Origin: Micromonospora endolithica
Lineage (GTDB): Bacteria > Actinomycetota > Actinomycetes > Mycobacteriales > Micromonosporaceae
Assembly: GCF_003626595.1 (NCBI RefSeq)
Contig: NZ_RBAK01000012.1
Span: forward strand, 1-64,000
Direction: 5' to 3'
Length of the DNA stretch: 64,000 nt
A model generated the notes under the pieces. The model saw only the letters and a list, made by a program, of their open reading frames with translations, had not been told where the DNA came from and made no database searches. Positions within the stretch are counted from its first letter, which is position 1. Each line of letters opens with the position of its first letter. Below, one piece after another: positions 26,901-34,948 of the stretch. The position numbers and the translations under genes are program-made.

Positions 26901-28796
26901 GTTCGAACCGTCCAGCACACCGGAGACGTCGGCGAGGTACTCTCCCTGGCTACTCTCCTCGCGCGCGAGCGTCAGCATCGCCCGCACCTGCCCGCGGCGC
27001 AGGAGTTCTTGGGGGCCCGCGGCTAGCACGTTGGTAGCGGTTTGTCCCGTGGCCCGGAGGGAGAGTGCGGCGAGGTAGTCAAACATTGCCTCGTGGAAAA
27101 AGCGTAGCCTCCCGTGATCATCGACGATCACACCGTGGTGAATAAGAGCGTTAAGAGTATCGCTCTCCGCCGCCATGAATGCCCGCCCGACAGATAGGGT
27201 GCCTTTGTCGCTCATTTCTTTGGCGATGCGCATGGTCGCCTGTGCATAAACGTTGGGCCCGAGCGTGGGGAGCATCCGCGCCGCCATTAGTCCGTGATAC
27301 TCACGCAACAACTGGAGTCGTGTACGAAGGGCCGTCAAAGCCGCGCGGGCCGTTGTGGCGGTGGCTTCATAGATTCGAACAAAGAGCGCAAGGTTTAGCA
27401 CGTTCGCGGTTAACTTGAGAAGACCCGGCGTGGCCCGGGCGCCGTCAATGCCCAGCGAAGCCAGAGCTGCCTGCACCTGCTGAGAGGTTAGGTCACCGAG
27501 GTCGACCCTGGCGACTTGCGCCGGCGAAGGGTCATCCAGGTTGATCAGGCGACGAAGGTTTTGGTCGAACCGTAGATCCTCAGAGCGGCACGCAATCAAC
27601 ACCTTCATTCCGGCAGTCGAGCGCGCCTGCTGCAACATGTCGCGAAGAGCGCCGAAGACCGTGTGGCCCCGCCCTGACAACATGGATGCAGAGTCGGCTT
27701 GGTCGACCACGAGGACGGATCGGTTGCCGGCGCTCGCGCGTGCCAGAACCTGGACTGGCGATCCATCGAAACCAATCGCCTGTTGTGCGCCCAGCTCGGC
27801 GGCGGTCTGCGCAGGCTGAGCAACGTCGAGTCGAAGCACGCCTGTCGTGATGGCGAGCGAAGCCAGTTGGTTGCAGACGTCGGCCAGCACGTGAGACTTG
27901 CCAGAGCCTGGCTTGCCTGCCAGCACAACCACAGGCGGACCGTCCGGTCGCTGAAGCTCGTCGATGATTTGACGGGCCTCCGAACGGACCACTTGGCCGA
28001 GCGCGGCGGGTCGAGACGACCCTGCCTGGCTCACGTAGGAGACCACGGTCTCGCGCACGCGCTCGGAGAGGGCAGGACTGAAGCCGGATGTCGGGTGATG
28101 GCCCTTCGTGCGAAGAAATCCCCAGATTGCGTCTGCGGTCAGGTTTTCAGCGAAGTGGTCCTCTATGTAGCCTCGCAAAAGACCCAGTACCGAATCCGCG
28201 TCGCCGCTTATTCTGGCGTTTAGCGACGCGATGAGGACATGGCGAAGTGTGGGATCCCCAATCTGCTCAAACGTCGTCATACGTAGCCGCCTATGGACCG
28301 TTTCCGGCCCAACGGCCCACTCGCGCTGCAGCTGCGTACGAGCGATGCCTTCGTCGTCCGCGAGGTCGGCAGCCCAGGCGTCAACGTCCGCTAGGCGTCG
28401 AGCCTTCTCCGCGATCGGCCCAAGCACGGAGAGCTGTTCGGAGGCGAACACGACATTAATGCCAGCTTCAGTCATCGTGGCTAACGGGCTAAGGAAGTCC
28501 TCCCGCTTAAGTGCAAGAACGGTCCAAGTTGTCTTGTGCGTTCTTTTGCATTGGTGGGCCTCATCCGCTTTGCCGTTACGACCGCCGACGAGACGGAACT
28601 CGATGGCGTTGAAGCCCGGCTCCTCGACGCAAACGGCGTCGAAGTCACCGGAGAGTACTGGCAGGATGCCACGCCAGATCGTCCACCAAGCCTCGTACCG
28701 ATCACCCAGTTTCCCTGCGACGCCACCGCCCGAGGACGTGACTCGACTGACTGCCTTCTTGGCAGCCTTCCTACTTTTTTTGGGTCGTGGCGTCAT
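23988..28796 (-). CDS. Avs-like STAND NTPase with N-terminal nuclease-like domain
   Basis: 1602 residues. Residues about 25-100 look like a PD-(D/E)XK nuclease of the Cap4/DUF4297 kind: GKLGDRYEAWWTIWRGIL, EFRLVGG and ADEAHQCKR, where E/Q-x-K would form the active site. A P-loop NTPase follows: Walker A GKPGSGKS (294-301), Walker B SVLVVDQAD (360-368), IACRSEDLRF (401-410), and FHEAMFDYLAA (567-577), the winged-helix mark of NACHT/STAND proteins. About 1000 residues of helical repeats complete it, the usual sensor of Avs proteins that bind phage terminase or portal. Effector, motor and sensor in one chain is the Avs logic; the actual trigger is unknown. Composition is visibly more AT-rich than the host genes. 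Confidence 0.75.
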   Translation of the reverse strand: MTPRPKKSRKAAKKAVSRVTSSGGGVAGKLGDRYEAWWTIWRGILPVLSGDFDAVCVEEPGFNAIEFRLVGGRNGKADEAHQCKRTHKTTWTVLALKREDFLSPLATMTEAGINVVFASEQLSVLGPIAEKARRLADVDAWAADLADDEGIARTQLQREWAVGPETVHRRLRMTTFEQIGDPTLRHVLIASLNARISGDADSVLGLLRGYIEDHFAENLTADAIWGFLRTKGHHPTSGFSPALSERVRETVVSYVSQAGSSRPAALGQVVRSEARQIIDELQRPDGPPVVVLAGKPGSGKSHVLADVCNQLASLAITTGVLRLDVAQPAQTAAELGAQQAIGFDGSPVQVLARASAGNRSVLVVDQADSASMLSGRGHTVFGALRDMLQQARSTAGMKVLIACRSEDLRFDQNLRRLINLDDPSPAQVARVDLGDLTSQQVQAALASLGIDGARATPGLLKLTANVLNLALFVRIYEATATTARAALTALRTRLQLLREYHGLMAARMLPTLGPNVYAQATMRIAKEMSDKGTLSVGRAFMAAESDTLNALIHHGVIVDDHGRLRFFHEAMFDYLAALSLRATGQTATNVLAAGPQELLRRGQVRAMLTLAREESSQGEYLADVSGVLDGSNSRSHIRAAVLSMLSEVDEVWDQELELVLQIASDQADPMHKHALGTLTTEPMARRLADSGLLDIAATILGGMSSSVQGNGGRLLGQVGAEDCGHLLVRAAASQPNAAASAALAVTSNSSRLTSWLPGFLRLIHLAGPSSSGTPLSDLFVALARAVTSAAHDEDRFRADIEVAAQRSGVDRPAIVNRMCNVLFGEGRFALATIAERTPSQAPLALRGWLEAAASINATREVPGLFHSESVLGHRATGLGVFNRVAEAVPRPFVEAVLPVILRAWEETALEVRWTPTGSSGKASGLRYTRYVLNLSENSIEHEVTAALFQAAAAAANTEPAELAAHLGPLHGSELLPVHELLGHVYGVAEGPLLEAACKWVCDPRVRGLHHEATIGWAWGSAAARVAAAGTIEQRDRVLACVRGAYSEPANAEETSAASTSLRDADTMRALAHEELVVISRLKAALGASMPADLDVRIDDLAQAHGPAPDSPATYVQVLERQGQPEVPLGLSDAEWTAHIECVTAGMERDVSYRLEDKLYDTTTGLSQEAAKEPVRFARLGTRLPMTTPAPILTAILRGVAEGLSELDGEDADAVFDLVRAVLTQQPIAAVDLDVLRLIQKLAAKDLPADIIAAAPRIFDRNPPPEQWPYPDLETAGLNHPRGAAITTAAGLLSHSYSRGARLPQLAALLTKAAEDEHAQVRVWVPMALTLVHLEDADLAGSLVERWLARATDQELAARYLDRLTWQLAVTSPAAAESLLGRMVTSSESTAKRRAGQLATLFDVRGVDVGLSNEQSPLTLAYADDAGRRGIADVIVQLVDDLPATRGTSQGCPAHVDQGLLIDLANDGSDDVRAQIMDVGRYMRTPLVDYDALLGDLAGTAAFQSHPGRLFHFLSQRLDELPPAALKLCQKWADRSAAMANNMANREAAEAYDVTDILFGLYVRTESGSVMREECLKLIDLFVELRIGDIERKVDDALYEPSR

Positions 28797-29015
28797 AAGC
28801 AGTCCCGGTTGGTGTCATCGTTGCCTGGTCAGACTGACTCATGGCCGCAGCGTGCTGGCGGATGGCCAAGCTGACCCAGCAATAGTTCGCCTGCCCCAGC
28901 TTCGCTTCCGCCACGGCATCAGGTCTACCGACCCCCCGCCGGGGACACAAGATGCGTTCCGCCAAGGATCTCCGACGAGACGGCCCGGTGATAGGCACGG
29001 GGCACGGCAAGACCT

Positions 29016-29690
29016 CTAGCCGCCGGGTGCGCTCTCCTTCTCTCGAGCAGCAGCCTGCGCTGGAATCTTGTGCTCCGGGAGTGGAGTAACAAGGACCTCA
29101 ACCGGGACCGTCCACCGATCAAAGCCCCCGCGCGTGCAGCTGAGTAGGAGGCGGACGGGCTTGCCTGCGTAGTCACGCCGCCAGGAAGCCTCCGTGCCGC
29201 TGATGCTCCAGAGGGGCGGAAGCTGCCGGTCCATGGCGAAATTCGCACCCTCGCCCAACGGGAGGCTAAACGGCGCTACAGCGCGACCGTTCTCCGACCC
29301 TCCGTCGATGCCGCGTCTGAACCGGTATGGTCCCCACACATGGTTGGCGACCGTCTCGGCACTAGGGCCTCCTGCGATCTGCGACGCCCCTCGAGCGTGG
29401 TAGTCGTCCCGGATGGACAGCTGGATTTCGTCGAGACGATCGAGGCTGGCTGGGCCTACCAGCTCAACATGAAGTAGGGCATAAGTATCCGATTGAGCAT
29501 GGGCCGTGACCTTGAACTGCGGGAGGGACTCGGCCCAGATGCGTCGCGCTTCAATCCTTGTCAAGGCGGTAGCCGACCTGGCGGCAGTTTGCGTTGCCCT
29601 GAAGGCCAGATAGGCAACGACGAGAGCGACGAGCCCCGCGACAGCGCTGGTGACGGTACCGATGGCGCTCCACACAGCGGCTGCATCCAC
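29016..29690 (-). CDS. single-helix membrane protein of unknown function
   Basis: 224 residues from the GTG at 29690 (VDAAAVWSAIGT); the frame is open 49 codons further. One N-terminal transmembrane helix (IGTVTSAVAGLVALVVAYLAF) is followed by a short coiled segment and a cytosolic beta-rich domain with no motif I know. It sits 219 bases upstream of the Avs-like gene on the same strand, so it could be a partner or just a neighbour. Proteins of this layout are common in actinomycetes without assigned roles. Confidence 0.6.
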   Translation of the reverse strand: MDAAAVWSAIGTVTSAVAGLVALVVAYLAFRATQTAARSATALTRIEARRIWAESLPQFKVTAHAQSDTYALLHVELVGPASLDRLDEIQLSIRDDYHARGASQIAGGPSAETVANHVWGPYRFRRGIDGGSENGRAVAPFSLPLGEGANFAMDRQLPPLWSISGTEASWRRDYAGKPVRLLLSCTRGGFDRWTVPVEVLVTPLPEHKIPAQAAAREKESAPGG

Positions 29691-30496
29691 GCACCAGGAC
29701 GATACAGCCTCCAACCCAACCCATGGTTGCGGTCGGGCCGCATCAGAGTGGGTTGCCGTACCTACGCTGTATCCCGGGCGCCCTTTCGCCGCTGCCAGTC
29801 GTAGTGGCCAGCGCGGCTTAGCCTCCGCGGCTGTCAACTTACGTGCAAGTCACGCTGCCGGCTATGCAACGACCGCAATCGGACGGCGCCATCCCGTCCG
29901 CCGCCGACCCACACTCGGTGGAGTGGGCCAGGGCCAGGGTGACCAGGTGGAGCGCCCTACCGGACGTACGACCTGGTCACCCTGGCCCTGGTCTACTCGG
30001 CTTGCCGTGGTGGGTGGTGGACGGGATGGCAGTTCCCCACCCACCACCGCAACCGTTCGGCAACTCCATCCTGGAGTCGTCTGGCCCCCGCCGGAGGCAT
30101 CGCTCTAACCCTGCCTCTCGCTCACCTCACACCCTCCCACCACCCCACGCTTTCCTCCCTGGGGACCTCAGCGAACGCCCGCGCCTTTCGGCAACTCCGT
30201 CCGCCGGTGGATGCCTTCGCCCTCCCGGTGCCTCCGGGCCTCGAGAAACAGGGTGAAGCTGTGTCCGCCTGGCCCCGGTCATCTCCAGGACTTCGCCGGG
30301 TCACTGACTGACCCAGGGTGACGCGCGGGGCGCGGCGTGGGGTTCGGGCCGGCTGATTTTCCGCCTCAGCGCCGTAGGCAGCCGGGGCGGCGGCTCCGCA
30401 GGAGCCGGTTACCGCGCCCCGGCCCGCGCCGCGCGGAGCGCCTTGATCTCTACAGAGAGCGTTTCGGCAATGTGGCGCTGAAGGCGTGAGCAGGCT
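29691..30496. other. non-coding stretch with strong secondary structure
   Basis: No supported gene. It contains the compound inverted repeat 29888-30030, and at 30315-30445 a very GC-rich segment with a short hairpin (CGGCTCC and GGAGCCG near 30390-30406). Possibly a transcription end, a structured RNA, or a junction between modules of the element. Confidence 0.5.
29888..30030. repeat. 143-bp compound palindrome
   Basis: Inner arms 29928-29948 and 29971-29991 are perfect 21-bp complements around a 22-base loop. Outer arms also match: GCCATCCCGTCC at 29888-29899 pairs with GGACGGGATGGC at 30019-30030, and the sequence between is partly complementary. The whole region could fold as one long hairpin, like a MITE or a structured RNA. 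Confidence 0.75.
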
Positions 30497-30865
30497 CTAC
30501 GTACCGACAGTGATCGACCGGCGGAGGCGTTCCACTGCTGCATAGATCGGTTGCTCGGGACCGGGCCGACTGGGGCGCCATTCCACGACCACTGGGCGGA
30601 CGACGTCGGCCAGGCGGGCTACGGCTTCCTCGGTGTCTGGGTCGGGTAGCTGGCCAAGCGCGTCGATCGCGTTAACGGTGGTCTCGTGGCGATGGCTGTT
30701 GACTGGAGTGTTCCGCCAGCCCGGGTGGTTCCGCCACTCCTGCACGCGTTCCCGTACCTCGGCGGCGGCTGCTCGGATCAGGTCCGCCCGTTGTTGAGGG
30801 GTGAGCGCTGCGGGGTGCGGTTGGTCGTTGGAAAGTTCTTGCGGCGGCGTGTCGGCGTCGCGCAT
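30497..30865 (-). CDS. small hypothetical protein
   Basis: 122 residues from the ATG at 30865 (MRDADTPPQEL). Mostly helical and charged: ADLIRAAAAEVRERVQEW, NAIDALGQLPDPDTEEAVARLADVVRPVVVEW. Arg-rich throughout, with no membrane segment and no known motif. It follows the GNAT gene by 65 bases on the same strand. Unknown family. Confidence 0.6.
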   Translation of the reverse strand: MRDADTPPQELSNDQPHPAALTPQQRADLIRAAAAEVRERVQEWRNHPGWRNTPVNSHRHETTVNAIDALGQLPDPDTEEAVARLADVVRPVVVEWRPSRPGPEQPIYAAVERLRRSITVGT

Positions 30866-30930
30866 GGCGGCGATCGTACCGGCGCTCTGTCCAGAGTCGA
30901 TCGTGACCGAGGGGCGCCGGCGAGCAGCGG

Positions 30931-31476
30931 TCAGCCGGCGGCGCGGTTCCACTCCTGGGCGAGGAGGGAGTAGAGCAGGGAGTCGCGCCATGCTCCATTG
31001 GTGTAGACGTGGTCGCGTAGCCGGCCCTCATACTGCATGCCGAGCCTTTCGGCAACGGCGATGGAAGCGGCGTTGTCCGGGCCGATGGCCGCGGTGATGC
31101 GGTGGAGCTTCAGCGACTGAAAGCCGTAGTCGACGATTGTGCGAGCAGCATCGCTGGCATAGCCGTGGCCCCAGTGGTCGGCGCCGATGGCGTACCCGAG
31201 CTTGGCGGCCTGGTGGCCGGTAAGGCCGAGCCGCGCGAACCCGATCATCCGGTCCGTGGCGTCGGCGACGGCTAGGTAGTACTCGGTGCGGGGGGTGTGC
31301 TGGGCGCGTTGGATGGTGCCTTCGACCATGGCGACGGCAGCGGCCTGGTCCCGGCTGTCGAAGGAGAGCCACTGGGTGACGCGGTCGTCTCCGACGATTG
31401 CCCAAGCGTCGGCCGCGTCATCGGAGCGCATGTCGCGCAGGGTGATGACGCGGCCGGGGATGGTGATCGGGTCCAT
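30931..31476 (-). CDS. GNAT family N-acetyltransferase, RimJ/RimL type
   Basis: 181 residues. Starts ITIPGRVITLRDMRSDDAADAWAIVGD and has the acetyl-CoA region LGYAIGADHWGHGYASDAARTIVDYGF, then LHRITAAIGPDNAASIAVAERLGMQYEG, the typical end of RimJ/RimL-type enzymes. It would acetylate a small amine or a protein N-terminus; the substrate cannot be read. Follows the HTH/TPR gene by 15 bases, so probably the same operon. Confidence 0.9.
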   Translation of the reverse strand: MDPITIPGRVITLRDMRSDDAADAWAIVGDDRVTQWLSFDSRDQAAAVAMVEGTIQRAQHTPRTEYYLAVADATDRMIGFARLGLTGHQAAKLGYAIGADHWGHGYASDAARTIVDYGFQSLKLHRITAAIGPDNAASIAVAERLGMQYEGRLRDHVYTNGAWRDSLLYSLLAQEWNRAAG

Positions 31477-31491
31477 GCCCCCGATGGTGCC

Positions 31492-32802
31492 CTATCGAGG
31501 AAGGGCGTTGGCCGGGGCGTGGGTGAAGTGTTCGATGCCGTCGATGAGGTCGCGGGCGTCGTTGGCGTGGCCGGCGCGGGTGATGGCCTGGTGGACTCGG
31601 CGAACGGAGTGAATGATGCCGTTGATGCGCTGGTCGGCGGGCAGGTTGAGCACGGGGGCCAGGGCGTCGGCGGCGGCGTCCAGGTCGCCGTTGGCGACGC
31701 GGGCGATGGCGAGGTTGGCGTGTGAGCCGGCCTGGTCGCCGAATGCCCATGCGGGATCGTTGGGGTCGGCATACGCCTGGGCGGCGCGCAGGGCGTAGCG
31801 CTCGGTGCTGGTGGCTTCGCCGGGGAGCCAGGCAAGAGCGTCGCTGGCGTAGTAGAGGGTGCGGGGCTGGTTGAAGGTGCAGATGCCGCCCATCTCGTCC
31901 ATCTCGTCGGGGCGTACCCGCGACCAGGCGTCCTCGGCCTCGGTGATGGCCGCCTTGGCCTGCTCAGCGTTGCCGAGGGCGGCGTACGCGCGGGCGGCGC
32001 TGGCGGGCAGCCAGACGGCGGAAGTGCCGCCGGCCTGGGTGGCGTGCTCGCGGCCGGCTTCGGCGTAGCGGACCGCCTCGGCGTAGCGGCCGGCCCAGTA
32101 GGCCACGAGGGATTGCAAGCCGCGTAGCCACGCCTGTAGCCCGGGGTGGCCGGCCTGCTCGGCACAGAGGACAGCGGTGCGGGCCTGGAGCATGGCCGAG
32201 TGAGGGTCGGCCATGTCGTGGGAAACCTTGGCGAGGAGGCCGCTGGTTATGCCGGCGAGGAAGTGCAGGTCCCTGGACTGGTTCGGGGCCTGGCGGCGCT
32301 CCAACAGAGTGAACAGGGTGTCCTGTGTCTCGACCAGGTCGGGCAGGACGTGGCTGACGGGTCGCTGCGGGTAGGCCAGCGCGAGGCGTTGCACGTCCTC
32401 GGCGAGCTGTTCGATGGCCGCCGGGCTGGTGGACTCGGCGGCGAGCATGGCGTACTGACGGGCGCGTTGTGCGGCCATGGCGAGGAGGTTCCTTTCCGGG
32501 CCGGCGCCGGCGGTGTCGGCAACGAGGTGCCGGTCCGGCGCAGGGATCAACTGGTGGGGAGCCCAGGGGCGCTGCAGTTCATCAATGGATTTGCTGAACA
32601 TGGCCTGTAGTGCCCGCCGGGTGGCGGGGGTCGATGAGGCCAGGTCGCGTTCGCCGCGTGCCAGCCGCCCGAGATGCCGGGCGCTGATCGCCGCCCGCGG
32701 GTCCATCCGGGAGAACTCGTCGGCCAGTTCCTCGTACGTGCGGTCACTCTGCTGGATCAGGTACTCCAGCATCGTGCGAGGTTCGCGGCGTTCTCGTGCC
32801 AT
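31492..32802 (-). CDS. XRE-type HTH regulator with TPR-like repeats (AICE type)
   Basis: 436 residues from the ATG at 32802 (MARERREPRTML). An N-terminal HTH (YEELADEFSRMDPRAAISARHLGRLARGERDL) is followed by about 350 residues of helical repeats (for example WAGRYAEAVRYAEAGREHA, AYAALGNAEQAKAAITEAEDAW). Such HTH-TPR proteins are frequent on actinomycete AICEs and near antibiotic genes; the TPR part probably binds a peptide or small signal. First gene of a run with the GNAT and the 122-residue protein; divergent from the zinc-finger-like gene. Confidence 0.85.
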   Translation of the reverse strand: MARERREPRTMLEYLIQQSDRTYEELADEFSRMDPRAAISARHLGRLARGERDLASSTPATRRALQAMFSKSIDELQRPWAPHQLIPAPDRHLVADTAGAGPERNLLAMAAQRARQYAMLAAESTSPAAIEQLAEDVQRLALAYPQRPVSHVLPDLVETQDTLFTLLERRQAPNQSRDLHFLAGITSGLLAKVSHDMADPHSAMLQARTAVLCAEQAGHPGLQAWLRGLQSLVAYWAGRYAEAVRYAEAGREHATQAGGTSAVWLPASAARAYAALGNAEQAKAAITEAEDAWSRVRPDEMDEMGGICTFNQPRTLYYASDALAWLPGEATSTERYALRAAQAYADPNDPAWAFGDQAGSHANLAIARVANGDLDAAADALAPVLNLPADQRINGIIHSVRRVHQAITRAGHANDARDLIDGIEHFTHAPANALPR

Positions 32803-32953
32803 CCGTCGCTGCCTTCCTGAGGGGCTGTCTCCACGCTCGCCCGGTTGAGGTCCTTCCGGCAATGAAGGTCCTTGTGGTGTCCGCTCGATGTCCGCCAGAG
32901 GTGTACTTGCGGGTCCTCGATCGGTCCCGCAGGTCCCGTGCAGTCTCTCCTAC

Positions 32954-33304
32954 ATGGACGGCTCACCCACCGCAATTGTGCATGTGCATTCCGCTGATGC
33001 CCATGGGCAACCGCGTCGGCGCGGACACCGGGAGGTGAGTTCAGCGAGGAGGGGCGCGGAACTCACCGGGGTCCGGGTCTTGCGATGCGTCGAGGGGTCG
33101 CGCCCGCAGCGGGGACCACACAGGTCCTCGCCGTCCGCGCCGGCTGCGTGTCCCGCGTGCGAGGGGCGGGGCTGGAAGATGGCCAGCCCTCGGCGCTCGC
33201 TCCGGGCTCCTGGCGACCCGAACCGGCTGCAACGGCGCGACTGTGCCGACTGCGCAGGCACCGGCGCACAGGGGCAGTGGGCGGGGCTGGCGGTCGTCGC
33301 CTGA
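32954..33304 (+). CDS. zinc-ribbon-like small protein (AICE type)
   Basis: 116 residues if the ATG at 32954 is used. The C-terminal part has two CPxCxGxG-like knuckles, ACPACEGRGWKM and CADCAGTGAQ, separated by a basic stretch (RRSLRAPGDPNRLQRRD), as in DnaJ-type zinc centres. Small proteins of this kind recur on AICEs. The N-terminal part is low in complexity and the start is uncertain. Confidence 0.6.
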   Translation: MDGSPTAIVHVHSADAHGQPRRRGHREVSSARRGAELTGVRVLRCVEGSRPQRGPHRSSPSAPAACPACEGRGWKMASPRRSLRAPGDPNRLQRRDCADCAGTGAQGQWAGLAVVA

Positions 33305-33457
33305 CGGTGACGGCCGCCGGCCCTCCAAATGATCACGCGGCGTTCCGTCGCGTCCTGAGTTGGCCCGGGGCGGGTGCTGGTGGAGACGCGGTGTCGGCCG
33401 TGCTCAGAAGCCCGCCCGCCTCGGCGCCCCGCCCCAATGCGTGGAAGGCAGGCGTTC

Positions 33458-33748
33458 ATGGTCCCGAAGCCGGGAGACGTGCTGCACGTCAACCGGCAGG
33501 CGTCGGTGCAGTTCGGCGGTGATCGGGCGTTGATCTTCCGGGTCATCAAGGTCAGTGACCAGCCCACCTACTACGGCTGGATCTGGCTAACCGGCTACGT
33601 CCTCGATCGGGCGGGCAGGGCTCTGGATCGCCGAGAGATCTACGTCCAGGAGGCGGGCCTCCAGTTGGCGGATCCGCCGCCGGCTGTGGTCGGCCAACCC
33701 AGGAAACCAGCGGCACGCACGACGCGCAGGAACGCCCTGCGGCGATGA
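33458..33748 (+). CDS. conserved AICE hypothetical protein
   Basis: 96 residues from the ATG at 33458, ten bases after GGAAGG; an ATG at 33437 is also in frame. The pattern PGDVLHVNRQASVQFGGDRALIFRV, then TYYGWIWLTGYVLDRAGRALDRREIYVQEAGL, is one I associate with a conserved small protein next to AICE replication/transfer genes. Probably a small beta-barrel. The tail is basic (ARTTRRNALRR). Function unknown. Confidence 0.75.
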   Translation: MVPKPGDVLHVNRQASVQFGGDRALIFRVIKVSDQPTYYGWIWLTGYVLDRAGRALDRREIYVQEAGLQLADPPPAVVGQPRKPAARTTRRNALRR

Positions 33749-33778
33749 GTACATGCGTCGGTTCGTTTGGAGGGTTCG

Positions 33779-34075
33779 ATGGCAGTGGGAGTCTTTCGAG
33801 CGGCTTCGCGGCTGGTCCCGCTGGGCCCCGAGCAGGTTCGCCGGCTGCGGTTCCGGCGTACGAGGTTCGGTCGTCGCGGTTTGGCCGAGGAACACGTCTA
33901 CGCATTCCTGCGGCGCGTCGTCGACGAGCTGGTTGCGCGGAACGCCGTCGAGGCCAGCCTTCGCGAGGAGAACGCCCGACTGAAGAACGCCCTCCGGGAC
34001 TGGCAGGCCCAGTTCGCGCCGAAGCCTGGTCACTCAGCTGACAGCTCGTGGACAGGAGCTCAGCGGCGCAGTTAG
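33779..34075 (+). CDS. short DivIVA-like coiled-coil protein (AICE type)
   Basis: 98 residues, ATG after GGAGGGTT. The core GPEQVRRLRFRRTRFGRRGLAEEHVYAFLRRVVDEL resembles the DivIVA N-terminal motif, followed by a coiled coil (EASLREENARLKNALRDWQ). Small DivIVA-like proteins are common on AICEs and might place the transfer machinery at hyphal tips; that role is inference. The gene ends three bases before the first GntR operator. Confidence 0.75.
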   Translation: MAVGVFRAASRLVPLGPEQVRRLRFRRTRFGRRGLAEEHVYAFLRRVVDELVARNAVEASLREENARLKNALRDWQAQFAPKPGHSADSSWTGAQRRS

Positions 34076-34077
34076 CC

Positions 34078-34093
34078 TGTTGACAAGCCAAGT
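34078..34093. promoter_or_regulatory. GntR operator, copy 1
   Basis: TGTTGACAAGCCAAGT matches the perfect palindrome at 34861-34876 at 13 of 16 positions and lies 19 bases before the GntR gene start, which suits autoregulation. Confidence 0.65.
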
Positions 34094-34112
34094 TGCCGTC
34101 TGGGGTGAAACG

Positions 34113-34844
34113 GTGCCAATCGAGGTTGCGCCGCCGAAGTACGTGGTGATCGTCAACGCGGTGCAGCAGCGCATCGAGGACGGCACCTACCCGCCGGGCT
34201 CAATGCTGCCCAGCGAGACCGAACTCATCCGCGAGTTCGGCGCATCCCGTCCGGTCGTCGTCAGAGCGTTGGATCTGCTGCGGCAGGGCGCCTGGATCGA
34301 GAGTCGCCAGGGCAAGGGCCGATTCGTCCTTGGCCGTCCCGGCGGCGACGAGCAACGCTCGCGGGAACGCCGGTACGCACTCCTGGACGACGACGAGCGG
34401 GCCGGATCGACGCTGTTGGCGGCCGGCACCGTTCCCGCTCCCCCACGAGCCGCTGTCGCCCTGGGCTTGGAGCCGGGCACACCGGTCGTGGCGCGTCGGC
34501 GCCTCATCACCGTTGACGGTCTCGGCCCGGTGGAGTTGGGCACGGCGTTCCTGCCCGTAGAGCTGGCCGAGGGAACTCGCGTGGGCACCGATGACGCCAT
34601 GCCGGAAGGACTGCTGCGGCATGTGGCGTCCCGCAAGCGGCTCAGGTTCGACCATGTGGCCGAACGCATCTCGGCGCGCTTGCCGAGCAAGGAAGAGGCT
34701 GCGCTGTTACGGGTCAGCGAGAGCGATGCTGTGCTCACGGCACTTCTGACCATCTGTGATCGGACCGCCAAGCCGCTGATGGCGCTGGACGTGCTCCTTC
34801 CCGCAGCGCGGCACGAGCTGGAAGACGTGTACCCGCTCGACTGA
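34113..34844 (+). CDS. GntR family regulator with UTRA-type domain (KorSA-like)
   Basis: 243 residues from the GTG at 34113 (VPIEVAPPKY). GntR winged helix: AVQQRIEDGTYPPGSMLPSE TELIREFGASRPVVVRALDLL, then RQGKGRFV. The C-terminal UTRA-like fold (residues about 85-240: VVARRRLITVDGLGPVELGTAFLP, LRFDHVAERISARLPSKEEAALL) binds an effector in relatives. AICE regulators of this kind (pSAM2 KorSA is the known case) repress the transfer/replication operon. Three copies of its likely operator lie before it and before the next gene. Confidence 0.9.
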   Translation: MPIEVAPPKYVVIVNAVQQRIEDGTYPPGSMLPSETELIREFGASRPVVVRALDLLRQGAWIESRQGKGRFVLGRPGGDEQRSRERRYALLDDDERAGSTLLAAGTVPAPPRAAVALGLEPGTPVVARRRLITVDGLGPVELGTAFLPVELAEGTRVGTDDAMPEGLLRHVASRKRLRFDHVAERISARLPSKEEAALLRVSESDAVLTALLTICDRTAKPLMALDVLLPAARHELEDVYPLD

Positions 34845-34860
34845 CCTAAGTGGATTAGCC

Positions 34861-34876
34861 ACTTGACAAGTCAAGT
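34861..34876. promoter_or_regulatory. GntR operator, copy 2 (perfect palindrome)
   Basis: ACTTGACAAGTCAAGT: two 7-bp half-sites around AA, exactly complementary. Between the GntR gene and the SCO3933-like gene. Confidence 0.75.
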
Positions 34877-34899
34877 TGGCACTACTTACCTTCGATGCA

Positions 34900-34915
34900 A
34901 CTTAACAAGTCAACT
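34900..34915. promoter_or_regulatory. GntR operator, copy 3
   Basis: ACTTAACAAGTCAACT differs from copy 2 at two positions, is centred 39 bases after it, and lies 34 bases before the start of the SCO3933-like gene. Confidence 0.7.
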
Positions 34916-34948
34916 GGTCGAGTTGTCTTGTGGCTCTGGAGGTTTCTC

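Noticed and set aside
32950..33567. 205-codon minus frame over the zinc-ribbon-like gene
   Set aside because: The plus frame carries two Cys-rich knuckles; the minus frame has no recognisable domain.
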